From contig SPAW01000023.1 in assembly GCA_005239465.1 (NCBI GenBank), positions 23,791 through 87,790 on the forward strand: 64,000 bases of DNA, given 5' to 3'. Positions 32,922 to 41,234 of this stretch are shown here, piece by piece. Below the pieces are notes generated by a model. It was not told where the DNA came from. It made no database searches and saw only the letters and a list, made by a program, of their open reading frames with translations. The number at the start of each line of letters is the position of its first letter. Position 1 is the stretch's first letter. The position numbers and the translations under genes were made by a program. Origin of the DNA: Nitrospira sp. GTDB taxonomy: Bacteria; Nitrospirota; Nitrospiria; Nitrospirales; Nitrospiraceae.

Positions 32922-33789
32922 CCAAGGAAAAAGTACAACGTTAAAAGGAACAAGTAATGGCCACCAAATTTTTGCCTTTTGCCTTTTTACTTTTGCCTTA
33001 GCCGCATTGTCCGGCTGCGCGTTGTTTCAACCTGCTTCAGAGGTACCGCTCAAACAGGCCACGGCGGAAGAATTGACGGCGCTCCTTCGCCAGCGGGAAG
33101 CCGCGATCCATTCAATGAAAGGGCTTTTCAGCGCCAAGGTGCGCGGCGGGTTCATTCCCATCACGTCCCCGGTCGTGGGGGCGGTCTACTATCGTCGTCC
33201 CAATGCCTTGCGGCTCAGAGGGTTTGATTCAATCGGGAGCGAACTGTTTGAATTTGTGCAAGCGGATAATCTGTACAAGCTGCGTCTGCCGACGATGGGG
33301 CGGGTTCTAACCGGTCGCCGGTCGGAGATGGGGGAGATGGGCAAGCTCGCGCGCCCTTTCCAGATGAGTGTCTGGGCGATTGGTGGCCTCTTGGGCACTG
33401 GCATGATTGAGCAAGGGGAAACGGTGAAGCTGAGGGAAGATGGAGATCGGTATCGGCTGGATATCTACGCGGCAGCGGATGTCGCGGCGCAGGGATCGGT
33501 CTTGGCGCGCCGCTTATGGTTTGACCGTCGGACTTTGCTGGTGGTGCGGGAAGATCGGCTGGCGCTGAATGGCGAGGTGGATGCCACCATTCAGTACGAA
33601 GATTTCAGACTGCTGGATGATCCGGACGCTCGGTCGTCACCGGCAAAGGTGGCCGCCGAGGCTCGGTTGCTCCGGCCGTTCAAGATCTCTCTCGAAGATG
33701 GCCACGGGCAGGGGAGTGTGCAGGTCACCTTCCATGAAATTTTCCCCAATCAGGTGATCAAGACAGAGGACCTGGGGCACGTGTCGTAA
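32905..33789 (+). CDS. Outer-membrane-type lipoprotein (LolB/DUF4292-like)
   Basis: 294 residues from ATG 32905, which overlaps the radA end and has GAGG 6 nt upstream. A long n-region (20 residues) is followed by IFAFCLFTFALAALSGC, ending with a lipobox Cys. The mature part has LLRQREAAIHSMKGLFSAKVRGG, then beta-strands GAVYYRRPNALRLRGFDSIGSELFEF and further strands, the pattern of LolB/LppX-like lipid-binding shells. The signal peptide lies in a palindromic repeat (see 32927-32998). A different ATG at 32956 opens a frame that stops after 14 codons. Confidence 0.75.
   Translation: MSRWPSQGKSTTLKGTSNGHQIFAFCLFTFALAALSGCALFQPASEVPLKQATAEELTALLRQREAAIHSMKGLFSAKVRGGFIPITSPVVGAVYYRRPNALRLRGFDSIGSELFEFVQADNLYKLRLPTMGRVLTGRRSEMGEMGKLARPFQMSVWAIGGLLGTGMIEQGETVKLREDGDRYRLDIYAAADVAAQGSVLARRLWFDRRTLLVVREDRLALNGEVDATIQYEDFRLLDDPDARSSPAKVAAEARLLRPFKISLEDGHGQGSVQVTFHEIFPNQVIKTEDLGHVS
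32927..32998 (+). repeat. Palindromic repeat encoding a lipoprotein signal peptide
   Basis: Left arm AAGGAAAAAGTACAACG (from 32927), right arm reading TTGCCTTTTTACTTTTGCC (about 32978-32996); the complement of the right arm, AAGGCAAAAGTAAAAAGG, pairs imperfectly with the left. The right arm is read as FCLFTFA. A copy at 37855-37945 gives the same peptide. Confidence 0.6.
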
Positions 33790-33795
33790 GCGTTC

Positions 33796-34608
33796 ATGAA
33801 ACTCTTGGGAGTTGAAACGGCCACCTCGTGGCAGAGTGTCGCGATTCTCGAAGACGAGCGCGTCTTGGCTAGGTACGATCAGGCCGCGAGCGGCGCTCAT
33901 GGCACCCTGCTCTTGCCCGCCATCGATCAGTTGCTCATGCAGACAGGACTGCGACTCACAGATCTCGACGGTCTGGCCTGTTCCATCGGTCCCGGTTCGT
34001 TTACCGGCATCCGGGTGGGCGTGGCGACCTGCCTGGGACTGCGGGCGGCGATCGATCTTCCTCTGGCATTGGTCCCGACACTCGAAGCGATGGCGTGGAA
34101 TGAGCGCGCGACGGCCCTTCCTATCTGTCCCGTGTTGACGAGCCGCAGAGGGGAAGTATACTGGGCGATCTTTCGCTGGACGAATGGGGGGCAATTGGAC
34201 CGAGTACTGGCCGAGCACGTCGGAGCACCGAGAGCCTTAGCCCAGAGTCTCACGGAGAACACGCTGGTGTTTGGGGAGGGGTGGTCGTCGATGGAGTCGG
34301 AGATTCGAGCGGCGCTGTCTGCATCCGTTGCCATCGCTGTGGGGCCAGAGGATGCTGCCAAACCGTCTGCCGTAAACGTGGCCCTCCTCGGTATGCAGCG
34401 GCTACAGCGGGGCGAGATTGCAGGCGATCAGGTTGCACCATTATATGTCCAGCGGGCCGAGGCTGAATTGAAGTACGAACAATCAGGGGGCGCCTCGCCG
34501 GTCGCGCGCCGCCAGGAACGGGTTGCGAAGAAAGTCGCCGAACGATTGGCCAGGGGGAGCCGAGGAACGGGACGGACAGTCCGGACGAGGAAATCTCATG
34601 GCTCGTGA
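33796..34608 (+). CDS. tsaB: tRNA threonylcarbamoyladenosine biosynthesis protein TsaB
   Basis: 270 residues. LLGVETATSWQSVAI at the start, GTLLLPAIDQLL, and the signature CSIGPGSFTGIRVGVATCLGLRAA. TsaB is the inactive paralogue that supports TsaD (encoded at 46269) in making t6A on tRNA. The C-terminal 50 residues are basic and low in conservation. It overlaps rimI by 11 bp, a very common arrangement. Confidence 0.92.
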   Translation: MKLLGVETATSWQSVAILEDERVLARYDQAASGAHGTLLLPAIDQLLMQTGLRLTDLDGLACSIGPGSFTGIRVGVATCLGLRAAIDLPLALVPTLEAMAWNERATALPICPVLTSRRGEVYWAIFRWTNGGQLDRVLAEHVGAPRALAQSLTENTLVFGEGWSSMESEIRAALSASVAIAVGPEDAAKPSAVNVALLGMQRLQRGEIAGDQVAPLYVQRAEAELKYEQSGGASPVARRQERVAKKVAERLARGSRGTGRTVRTRKSHGS

Positions 34609-35137
34609 GCTCCAGATCGTGCCGGCCACAGCGGAGATGTTGCCCGAGATTCTTCGCTTGGAGGAGGCTTGCTTCTCGGCCCCCTGGACGCGCAAAATGC
34701 TGGAAGCCGAACTGACCGGCAACCAGTTCGCCCACTTTCTTGTGGCGATGGATCAAGAGGACGCAGGAGCGCCTGTTGGGACGATTGTCGGGTACCACTG
34801 CTTCTGGATCGTGTTTGAAGAGCTTCGACTGATGAATCTGGCAGTACGCGAGTCGATGCGGAGGAGAGGGATTGGACGAGCGCTTGTGACCGAATCCATC
34901 CGACTGGGGCTGGCGCAGGCGACGACTCGGGCGGTTCTTGAAGTGCGGGCCACGAACGAAGCGGCACGCACCCTCTACCAGCGGATGGGTTTCGTGCAAA
35001 TCAGCACACGCCCCAAGTACTACACAAATCCTGTCGAAGACGCCGTGCTCATGGAAATGGATCCGCTTGTCATGCAGGAAGGGTCCCTGCAAGACCGCGA
35101 ATCTGTGGTTGGAGGTGGATCAGTCTCAGCGCACTAA
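34598..35137 (+). CDS. rimI: Ribosomal-protein-S18-alanine N-acetyltransferase
   Basis: 179 residues. GNAT fold: LRLEEACFSAPWTRKMLEAEL (typical RimI beginning), VGTIVGYHCFWIVFEELRLMNLAV, acetyl-CoA loop RRRGIGRALV, then VLEVRATNEAARTLYQRMGF. Its last 25 residues extend beyond the usual RimI end. It acetylates ribosomal protein S18 or similar N-termini. The start ATG 34598 lies within tsaB. Confidence 0.9.
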   Translation: MARELQIVPATAEMLPEILRLEEACFSAPWTRKMLEAELTGNQFAHFLVAMDQEDAGAPVGTIVGYHCFWIVFEELRLMNLAVRESMRRRGIGRALVTESIRLGLAQATTRAVLEVRATNEAARTLYQRMGFVQISTRPKYYTNPVEDAVLMEMDPLVMQEGSLQDRESVVGGGSVSAH

Positions 35138-35157
35138 TCTAACTCAGGAGGTGCAGC

Positions 35158-35400
35158 ATGTTGACGGAAGAGGTGATTGTAGAGCGGCTTCGCCAATCCA
35201 ACACTGAGTTCCGGGAACTGGAAGCATCCCACCATCGCCTAGATCTTGAACTGAATGAGTTGCAGAAACGCCACGTGCTGACTCCGGCGGAAGAGCTCGA
35301 GAAGAAACGGATGCAAAAGGAAAAGCTCGCGAAGAAAGACAAGCTTGCGGAGTTGATTCGTCTGTGTCGCGAGCAGGGGTCGCAGCCCGCCGCACACTGA
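35158..35400 (+). CDS. DUF465/YdcH-family small coiled-coil protein
   Basis: 80 residues. The layout EFRELEASHHRLDLELNELQKRHVLTPAEELEKKRMQKEKLAKKDKL (here summarised: two helices around HHRLD and LTP-EE-KR) matches DUF465 proteins. It has AGGAGG 8 nt before ATG. Function unknown; it is between rimI and tatC in the operon. Confidence 0.85.
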   Translation: MLTEEVIVERLRQSNTEFRELEASHHRLDLELNELQKRHVLTPAEELEKKRMQKEKLAKKDKLAELIRLCREQGSQPAAH

Positions 35401-35447
35401 GGGGGGTTGACCAGCCGCCGGCCTGGTAGGCAGCTGGGTCCGTTGCC

Positions 35448-36224
35448 ATGAACCAGATCATCAATCCGCTTGCCGCCCATATCCAAACCGTCAAGCGACG
35501 AGTGATCATCATGGGCGCGACCATCTTCGTGACTTTAATCTTCACCTTCTCTTTTTCAGCCGAGATGGTAGCCTGGCTGAACCGGCCATTCCCGAATCAA
35601 TTGGTCTTTTACGGACCAACGGAAGCGCTCTTCGCCTCGATCAAAGTATCGTTTCTTGCGGCTGTCATCATCAGTCTGCCCGTCATTTTTTATCAGTGCT
35701 GGAAGTCCGTCGAGCCGGCGTTGTTGCCGAAAGAGAAGCGCTGGGCAATCCCGCTGTTTTTCCTGGCCGGAGGCCTCTTCGCGCTGGGCCTGGTGTTCTG
35801 CAATCTGGTGATTCTGCCGCTGGTGATCGACCTTTTCGTCAGTTTCGGGCTCGATCGGGATATCACGCCGCAATTGAGCGTCGGCACCTATATCGATTTC
35901 AATGTGAAGTTTCTGCTGATCTTCGGCTGTGCCTTCGAATTGCCGCTGGTAATGACCCTGCTGGCGATGGCGGGGGTCGCGTCGGCGCAAGTGTTCGCGC
36001 GCTATCGCAAACATGCCATCTTATTATGTCTCATCGTGTCTGCCATCGTCACGCCTGATGCGACGCTCTTCACGATGCTGCTGATGGCGGTGCCAATGAT
36101 GTTGCTGTACGAAGTCGGGATTCTTGGGGCCCGCCTGTTTGGGCGCGGTCAGGATAATAGCCCCATGGATTTGCCGCTCGATCCGGATTTGCCCATGGGT
36201 ACGGCGGGAACAAGAATGCGATGA
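35448..36224 (+). CDS. tatC: Sec-independent translocase subunit TatC
   Basis: 258 residues, six membrane spans. TatC marks: short cytoplasmic N-terminus with RR, FYGPTEALFASIKVSF in the first periplasmic region and the following membrane segment, FYQCWKSVEPALLPKEKRW cytosolic loop, and FGCAFELPLVMTLLAMAGV with the conserved Glu. It forms the receptor for twin-arginine signal peptides. TatA/B are not in the window. The final 25 residues are a charged tail that overlaps the next start. Confidence 0.93.
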   Translation: MNQIINPLAAHIQTVKRRVIIMGATIFVTLIFTFSFSAEMVAWLNRPFPNQLVFYGPTEALFASIKVSFLAAVIISLPVIFYQCWKSVEPALLPKEKRWAIPLFFLAGGLFALGLVFCNLVILPLVIDLFVSFGLDRDITPQLSVGTYIDFNVKFLLIFGCAFELPLVMTLLAMAGVASAQVFARYRKHAILLCLIVSAIVTPDATLFTMLLMAVPMMLLYEVGILGARLFGRGQDNSPMDLPLDPDLPMGTAGTRMR

Positions 36225-37318
36225 CGAAAGGGATCGAGATAATGCGTGGGATGCGAGCCGTGATGTCTGCGGGACTGATCTGGGGTTGTCTCATGAGTTC
36301 CGCAGGTGCGGAAAGCCCGCCGACCGCCGGCGTACCCAAACCACATTCGCCGGCCCCGGCCTCAGGAGACACGGTGGTACCCGAGCCGTTCGATCAATCG
36401 ACGGCAAGCGTGCAGGCCTTGACGATGGTGGGGAAGGGCGCAGTCTATGCCGGATCCTTCGGCCATGGGATTTTTCGAACGGTCGACCGAGGCGCGACCT
36501 GGGTTCCGGTCGGGGGCGGCGTGACCGACCCCTTCATTCTGAGCCTGACGGCTGCGAAAGATGGAGTGGTGTATGCCGGCACCTTTCGCGGCGGCGTGTT
36601 TCGCTCACGCGATGAAGGCAAAACGTGGCAACCAGTCAATGCGGGTCTCAAGCGACTAGAAGTGAAAGCGCTGATGGTAGCGGGCGACGAACTCTATGCG
36701 GGCACGGGTGACGGGGTGTACCGACTGAATGAGTCGGGGGATCGCTGGTCGGTAGTCACGACGGGACTGGACGACATTCTGGTTCATGCGTTGGCCCGCT
36801 CTGCGGACGGCACGCTCTACGCCGGAACGTCCGGAAAAGGCATCCTCCGATTCAAACGTCATTCGTCTGGCTGGGCGCGCATGCAGCATGGATTGAAGGA
36901 TCATGAAGGCATGATCGAGAATTTCATTCGTGTCCTGGTCATCGATCAGGATCAGAGCATTTTTGCCGGCACCTTTGACGGTGGGGTATTTCGCAGCGCC
37001 GATGGCGGCATTACGTGGCGGTCGATCAGCCGGGCGCTACCCAACGATTCCATCCGCGGGATCGTCCTGATCGATCAGGGCTTGATCGTGGCCACTGGGA
37101 ACGGTATTTTCAAAACCGTGGATAAGGGGAAGCAATGGGTTCCCGTGAATAAGGGCCTCACGAACCTCGCGATTCAGGTGTTGATCGGGTCCGGAGACGG
37201 AGGACTCTATGCGGGAACGAGTGCTGGGGTGTTTCGCAGCGACGACGGTCTGACGTGGGTCGCCGTCAATCAAGGCCTAGAGGCGGGGATGGCGCCGCCG
37301 CCTTTTCTCTTTCGATAA
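36221..37318 (+). CDS. Exported beta-propeller protein with Asp-box (BNR/YCF48-like) repeats
   Basis: 365 residues. A signal peptide (after MTKGIEIMRGMRAVMSAGLIWG, with cleavage near SSAGA). The mature chain contains six or so repeats of about 45 residues, each with VYAGTFRGGVFRS followed by an Asp-box: TVDRGATW, SRDEGKTW, SADGGITW, TVDKGKQW, SDDGLTW. These form blades of a beta-propeller. Such proteins help assembly of complexes (Hcf136/YCF48) or bind sugars. It overlaps tatC by 4 bp, so it is in the same operon. Confidence 0.82.
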   Translation: MTKGIEIMRGMRAVMSAGLIWGCLMSSAGAESPPTAGVPKPHSPAPASGDTVVPEPFDQSTASVQALTMVGKGAVYAGSFGHGIFRTVDRGATWVPVGGGVTDPFILSLTAAKDGVVYAGTFRGGVFRSRDEGKTWQPVNAGLKRLEVKALMVAGDELYAGTGDGVYRLNESGDRWSVVTTGLDDILVHALARSADGTLYAGTSGKGILRFKRHSSGWARMQHGLKDHEGMIENFIRVLVIDQDQSIFAGTFDGGVFRSADGGITWRSISRALPNDSIRGIVLIDQGLIVATGNGIFKTVDKGKQWVPVNKGLTNLAIQVLIGSGDGGLYAGTSAGVFRSDDGLTWVAVNQGLEAGMAPPPFLFR

Positions 37319-37338
37319 CGGACGAAAGGATTGAGGCA

Positions 37339-37848
37339 ATGTCTGATGTGAGTGAGAAAACCCAGGTGAAAATAACGGTCACCAGCAAGGGCCTGCCAGT
37401 CGGAGAGATCGTCCTCCGATTTTTCCCCGATGTGGCGCCCGGCCATGTAAAGAATTTTGTGAAACTCTCCAAAGAAGGGTTTTACAACGGGACGACCTTC
37501 CATCGCGTCATTCCCGGCTTCATGATTCAAGGGGGAGATCCCAACAGTAAGAGTCCGGACCGCGCGCCGCACGGGATGGGTGGGCCCGGGTATAAAGTGA
37601 AGGCCGAGTTCAACAGTAAGCCTCACAAGCGCGGCATCGTGTCGATGGCCCGGTCGAACGACCCGGACAGTGCCGGCTCACAGTTCTTCATCTGCGTGGC
37701 GGAAGCTAACTTCCTCGATTGGCAATATACCGTGTTCGGGGAAGTCGTCAGCGGTATGGATGTGGCGGACAAGGTCGCCAGTATGAAGCGCGACGGGCGA
37801 GACAATCCGCTGGAACGCGTGGAGATGACCGTCACCGTCACCGAGTGA
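37339..37848 (+). CDS. ppiA: Peptidyl-prolyl cis-trans isomerase, cyclophilin type
   Basis: 169 residues. GEIVLRFFPDVAPGHVKNFVKL, FYNGTTFHRVIPGFMIQGGDP with the catalytic Arg, GIVSMARSNDPDSAGSQFFICV, and DWQYTVFGEVVSGMDV. All residues of the cyclophilin active site are present. No signal peptide, so cytoplasmic. ATG 37339 with GGATTGAGG upstream. It is 20 bp after the propeller gene, thus in the operon. Confidence 0.94.
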   Translation: MSDVSEKTQVKITVTSKGLPVGEIVLRFFPDVAPGHVKNFVKLSKEGFYNGTTFHRVIPGFMIQGGDPNSKSPDRAPHGMGGPGYKVKAEFNSKPHKRGIVSMARSNDPDSAGSQFFICVAEANFLDWQYTVFGEVVSGMDVADKVASMKRDGRDNPLERVEMTVTVTE

Positions 37849-37854
37849 CGGAAG

Positions 37855-37945
37855 GTAAAAGTGAAAAGTAAAAAGTTGAAAGTTCAGCTCAGGAAGTATC
37901 GAAATCTTCAATTTTGCCTTTTTACTTTTGCTTTTTTACTTGGCG
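37855..37945 (+). repeat. Palindromic repeat, second copy, encoding a lipoprotein signal peptide
   Basis: Left arm AAGTGAAAAGTAAAAAGTTG (37859-37878); right arm TTTTGCCTTTTTACTTTTGC (about 37913-37932) followed by TTTTTTACTT. The right arm is read as FCLFTFA, as in the copy at 32927-32998. The start codon of the lipoprotein gene falls in the left arm. Confidence 0.65.
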
Positions 37946-38598
37946 TCAGCGCCTGCGCTACTCCCCATGTGCCGTCGCGGACGGTATACGAAGATCCAGT
38001 CAATTATGTGCGGCTGGAAGAAGACGCGGGAGTACTGCGGGAATGGTCTCCAGGTCATCATTCCCATCCTGCTGTGATGGGAACGGAGAGGCTGCGGGCG
38101 ATCTTGTCAGGGCTGAAGGTCCAGGAACATCGGATTGCGCCCCAACGATGGTTTCAGGGTGAGGCGCCTCTGATTCCTGCATTTAACGATGAGGAACTGG
38201 CGCTGCTGGCTGTCCAGGTGTCTGAGGGGCTGGCGGAGGCCAAATACAATGAACGCGTCACCTTCTACTTGAGTCAGCCGCAAACATCGGCGAGGCGGGT
38301 GATTACCTCAGGCGGGGTCTATGTCCATGGGACGGAACTCCATGTGGTCTTAGGGAACTGGCGGAATGTCTATGGCATTCCCGCCTATGGCATGATCTAC
38401 GATCGGCGTTATCCCATGCGGCCGACCGCGGCGAAGGGCTTCAACCTTGTCTTCGAGCCTTCCGACGCGGTGATTCCGGTAAAAAGCAGCTTGCTGGACG
38501 ATCTTTTCGCCAACTCGAAGGATGAACTGGTGGTCGATCTAGGCAAGATCCAAGTTCCGGAACCCGCGCCGGTGCCGCCATCCCCGACCGTATTCTAG
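37861..38598 (+). CDS. Lipoprotein of unknown function
   Basis: 245 residues, GTG 37861 start. The N-terminus is very basic (KSKKLKVQLRKYRNLQ), followed by FCLFTFAFLLGVSAC with lipobox Cys. The mature part begins ATPHVPSRT. It has a TERLRAILSGLKVQEH stretch, a long beta-rich segment RVTFYLSQPQTSARRVITSGG, VLGNWRNVYG and a Pro-rich end. I know no family. The signal peptide is encoded by a repeat (37855-37945). Last gene of the run that starts with radA. Confidence 0.75.
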   Translation: MKSKKLKVQLRKYRNLQFCLFTFAFLLGVSACATPHVPSRTVYEDPVNYVRLEEDAGVLREWSPGHHSHPAVMGTERLRAILSGLKVQEHRIAPQRWFQGEAPLIPAFNDEELALLAVQVSEGLAEAKYNERVTFYLSQPQTSARRVITSGGVYVHGTELHVVLGNWRNVYGIPAYGMIYDRRYPMRPTAAKGFNLVFEPSDAVIPVKSSLLDDLFANSKDELVVDLGKIQVPEPAPVPPSPTVF

Positions 38599-38744
38599 CG
38601 CACTTCTTCATAACCGCTTTTGCTGCCATCACCTGCTCGTACGCATGCCGACTGTACACCGTGGCTCTTATGGGTACGCAGAGGGCATCGACTCGCCTGC
38701 TAGAGGCAGTCGAATGGTTTCGAGTAGGAACGACGAGTTTTCTT

Positions 38745-39749
38745 TCATCGGGAAGTGGGCGTCTGAAAATACATTCTCGGCACCTCTGTCAGTGCTTCGA
38801 CAATCGTATGCCATCCGAGTTTACTTTGGCCTTGAACTCGATCGCTGAAACGGATAGGCAGCTCACATATCTTCGCTCGTAATTGGCGTGCCCGCCACGC
38901 CATCTCCACTTGAAAGACGTAACCTTTCGCCTTCACGGTTTCAAGGTTCATTTTGGCTAAGAGTTCATGACGATAACAACGAAAGCCTCCGGTCCAGTCA
39001 CGGATGCTCGAACCGAGGAATAGACTGACGTAGGTATTGCCACATTTTGAGACCAGGCGCCTGCGTGCGTTCCAGTTTTGCGTTCCGCCGCCGGGGACGT
39101 AGCGACTCCCAATAACCAGGTCGGCAGTGCTGCTGCGGTGAACCAGCCGAGGTAAGTCCCAAGGGGCATGACTGAAATCACAGTCCATTTCTATGATCGA
39201 TTGATAGCTTCGTGCTAGCGCCCATTGGAATCCTGCGAGATAGGCCGGCCCGAGTCCTTCCTTTCTGGGCCGATGCAGCACATGCACGTGTTTCTGCTCT
39301 CGACTCAGTTGATCCGCCAATTGTCCGGTCCCGTCCGGAGAATTATCATCGACAATCAAGATGTCGGCGACCAGATACCTGCCGATTGCCTCGATCAGGG
39401 TCGCAAGATTTTGGCGTTCATTGTAGGTGGGGAGCACAATCAGAATCGAACGGTCAAAACGGAATGGCGCGAGAGGCACAAGCTGCTTGTTCGAAGCAAC
39501 TTGAACATACCCCGGATAGTTCGCGTCGGCGGAATCAATCTGGCTGATTGCCACGCGCGCGCTGTCGGCACCGCGGGCAATCACCGCCTCGGCCAGTTCA
39601 AAGCTCGGGACCACAAACGCCTCTTCCGGTCCCAATTCCTTTTGGACGGACACCCCAGAACCATTGCGGACTGCATAGTAGCGCACTGTGTTTGGTTCGG
39701 GATCACCACAAGATGGAGACACTGAACAGCTATTTGACATAGGTGGCAA
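38745..39749 (-). CDS. Dolichol-phosphate mannosyltransferase-like glycosyltransferase (GT2)
   Basis: 334 residues. The GT2 domain starts near residue 98: LIVLPTYNERQNLATLI, ILIVDDNSPDGTG, IIEMDCDFSH (DxD metal site), VIGSRYVPGG, WTGGFRCYRHELL. The first 95 residues are an extension of unknown fold, not part of ordinary Dpm1 enzymes. No C-terminal membrane anchor. It transfers a hexose to polyprenyl phosphate. Its start overlaps the end of the upstream GT87 gene by 20 bp, so the pair is probably one glycan pathway: lipid-linked sugar donor and its user. Confidence 0.88.
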   Translation of the reverse strand: MPPMSNSCSVSPSCGDPEPNTVRYYAVRNGSGVSVQKELGPEEAFVVPSFELAEAVIARGADSARVAISQIDSADANYPGYVQVASNKQLVPLAPFRFDRSILIVLPTYNERQNLATLIEAIGRYLVADILIVDDNSPDGTGQLADQLSREQKHVHVLHRPRKEGLGPAYLAGFQWALARSYQSIIEMDCDFSHAPWDLPRLVHRSSTADLVIGSRYVPGGGTQNWNARRRLVSKCGNTYVSLFLGSSIRDWTGGFRCYRHELLAKMNLETVKAKGYVFQVEMAWRARQLRAKICELPIRFSDRVQGQSKLGWHTIVEALTEVPRMYFQTPTSR

Positions 39750-41037
39750 CGGGAGTGGGGCTGTGCGAAAAGCTCCCAGTATTCTTCGACTGGAGCATCA
39801 GGACGGCGAAGATCAATAGCATGCCGATCGTGAATGGTTTGAAGCTGAGAAACACCAGGAAGTTTTGTTTGCCGATCACTTCATAAGTCAGAACAACAGC
39901 GATCATCACATAGAGCCCCATCGCTATCTTGGATAATTGGCTCAGCCCATCGTGGCTGCAAGCCTTGGCGACAATCCAGTAAAGGGCAGGAACGAGCCAT
40001 GGTAAATGCTGAATCCAGGTTAAGGGAGAAAGGAACAACATGATTAGGAGGAGGCCAGCGCACTCCCGAGGCCACTCGGGATCACCCGGTCCTTGAAAGG
40101 GTCGCCGGGTGCACCAACCGAAGCCGATCAACAACGCTAGTATGGCGGAGATGGTCAGAGTGCGTGCATGAGTAGGGGACAAATCTAGAATTGCCACATA
40201 ACCGGGGTCGTTCTGTCGCAGCGGATGATCGGGAGGAAGAGTGACAAGATACCGCATCAGTGCTGGCTGGATCCCTGAGTTGCGAATGTTGTCCTCGTTT
40301 TTTTGTGCAAATGACGCCTTGTAACCAATCGCAGAGGCGGCAGCCACACGCGTCCACGTCGTCTGGTGAGACCACCAGGTTGCCGGCCCCATCCAGACCA
40401 TTGGTAGGATGATCCAGCATACTGTTGCGACTGTTGTGTAAAGAGCCAACCGCCACTGGCGTTTCCACATGAAAAATGGCAGAAATAATGCGGGTGTCAC
40501 CTTCAGTGCGATAGCCAATCCGAACCACATTGCTCCCAGTTTGTCCCATCCTTTCCACACCGCGTACATGGCGCCTACAAGCATCGCCAACAGAATAGTG
40601 TGCGGACCACCGTCGTCGAGGTCGTACAGAATGAACTGGCCGGCCAATACTATCACCATAACGCTAAGAATCAGATTTGCTGGAGCTAATTCTTTGAATT
40701 GATTCCTGATCATTCGGTGGAAGAGAACACATGTTAGCCACAAACAGATGATCGCAGTCGTGTAGCGAATGAGCAATCCGGTGGTTTGGTCGACCAATGC
40801 GAGCAGAGAAAAATACATAGCCCCGGTCGGCATGTAGGGATACGCCACGGGATCACTATAGAGATTCTGCCCAGTTAGAAACCAACGTCCCATCTCGCGC
40901 TGAATATCGAAATCACGGAAAACTGGTCCGTGCCGATACCGTGAAAGCAACCGTATTCCATTCACCGTCACAGTCAATACACAGAGAACCACTAGTACGG
41001 GCTGAAATCTCGGGCGGTAAAGGAAAGTAGGCAACAT
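39730..41037 (-). CDS. Integral-membrane glycosyltransferase, GT87/DUF2029-like
   Basis: 435 residues from ATG 41037. About ten membrane spans. Features of the polyprenol-phosphate-sugar-dependent GT-C fold: FRDFDIQREMGRWFLTGQNLYSDP in the first external loop with acidic residues, and KVTPALFLPFFMWKRQW. Mannosyltransferases of actinobacteria (PimE-like) and DUF2029 members share this. The start is uncertain: an upstream ATG at 41136 would add 33 residues with poor composition. It is upstream of the Dpm-like gene, which may supply its donor. Confidence 0.82.
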   Translation of the reverse strand: MLPTFLYRPRFQPVLVVLCVLTVTVNGIRLLSRYRHGPVFRDFDIQREMGRWFLTGQNLYSDPVAYPYMPTGAMYFSLLALVDQTTGLLIRYTTAIICLWLTCVLFHRMIRNQFKELAPANLILSVMVIVLAGQFILYDLDDGGPHTILLAMLVGAMYAVWKGWDKLGAMWFGLAIALKVTPALFLPFFMWKRQWRLALYTTVATVCWIILPMVWMGPATWWSHQTTWTRVAAASAIGYKASFAQKNEDNIRNSGIQPALMRYLVTLPPDHPLRQNDPGYVAILDLSPTHARTLTISAILALLIGFGWCTRRPFQGPGDPEWPRECAGLLLIMLFLSPLTWIQHLPWLVPALYWIVAKACSHDGLSQLSKIAMGLYVMIAVVLTYEVIGKQNFLVFLSFKPFTIGMLLIFAVLMLQSKNTGSFSHSPTPVATYVK

Positions 41038-41147
41038 GCAGTGGAGAAGTAGAGAGTGCAAGCATCCCTGAAATACGCGCCATTCTAAAGTACTGATACT
41101 ATGGTGGCAAGCGGAGTATTTCCAGATGATCTGCAACCCATTGCACT

Positions 41148-41177
41148 TTGACAGTTTCCAAATGGCTGTGCTAAAGT
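41148..41177 (+). promoter_or_regulatory. Candidate promoter of the flavoprotein gene
   Basis: TTGACA (41148-41153), 18 nt, TAAAGT (41172-41177). 58 bp before ATG 41235. Confidence 0.5.
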
Positions 41178-41234
41178 CCGCGGAACTGTTGAGGTTCTAG
41201 ACCTTTCTCTATTTATTTCCCTAGGTAACAACGC

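Noticed and set aside
32956-32999. ATG 32956 as start of the lipoprotein
   Set aside because: The frame stops after 14 codons; ATG 32905 with a Shine-Dalgarno reads through the lipobox.
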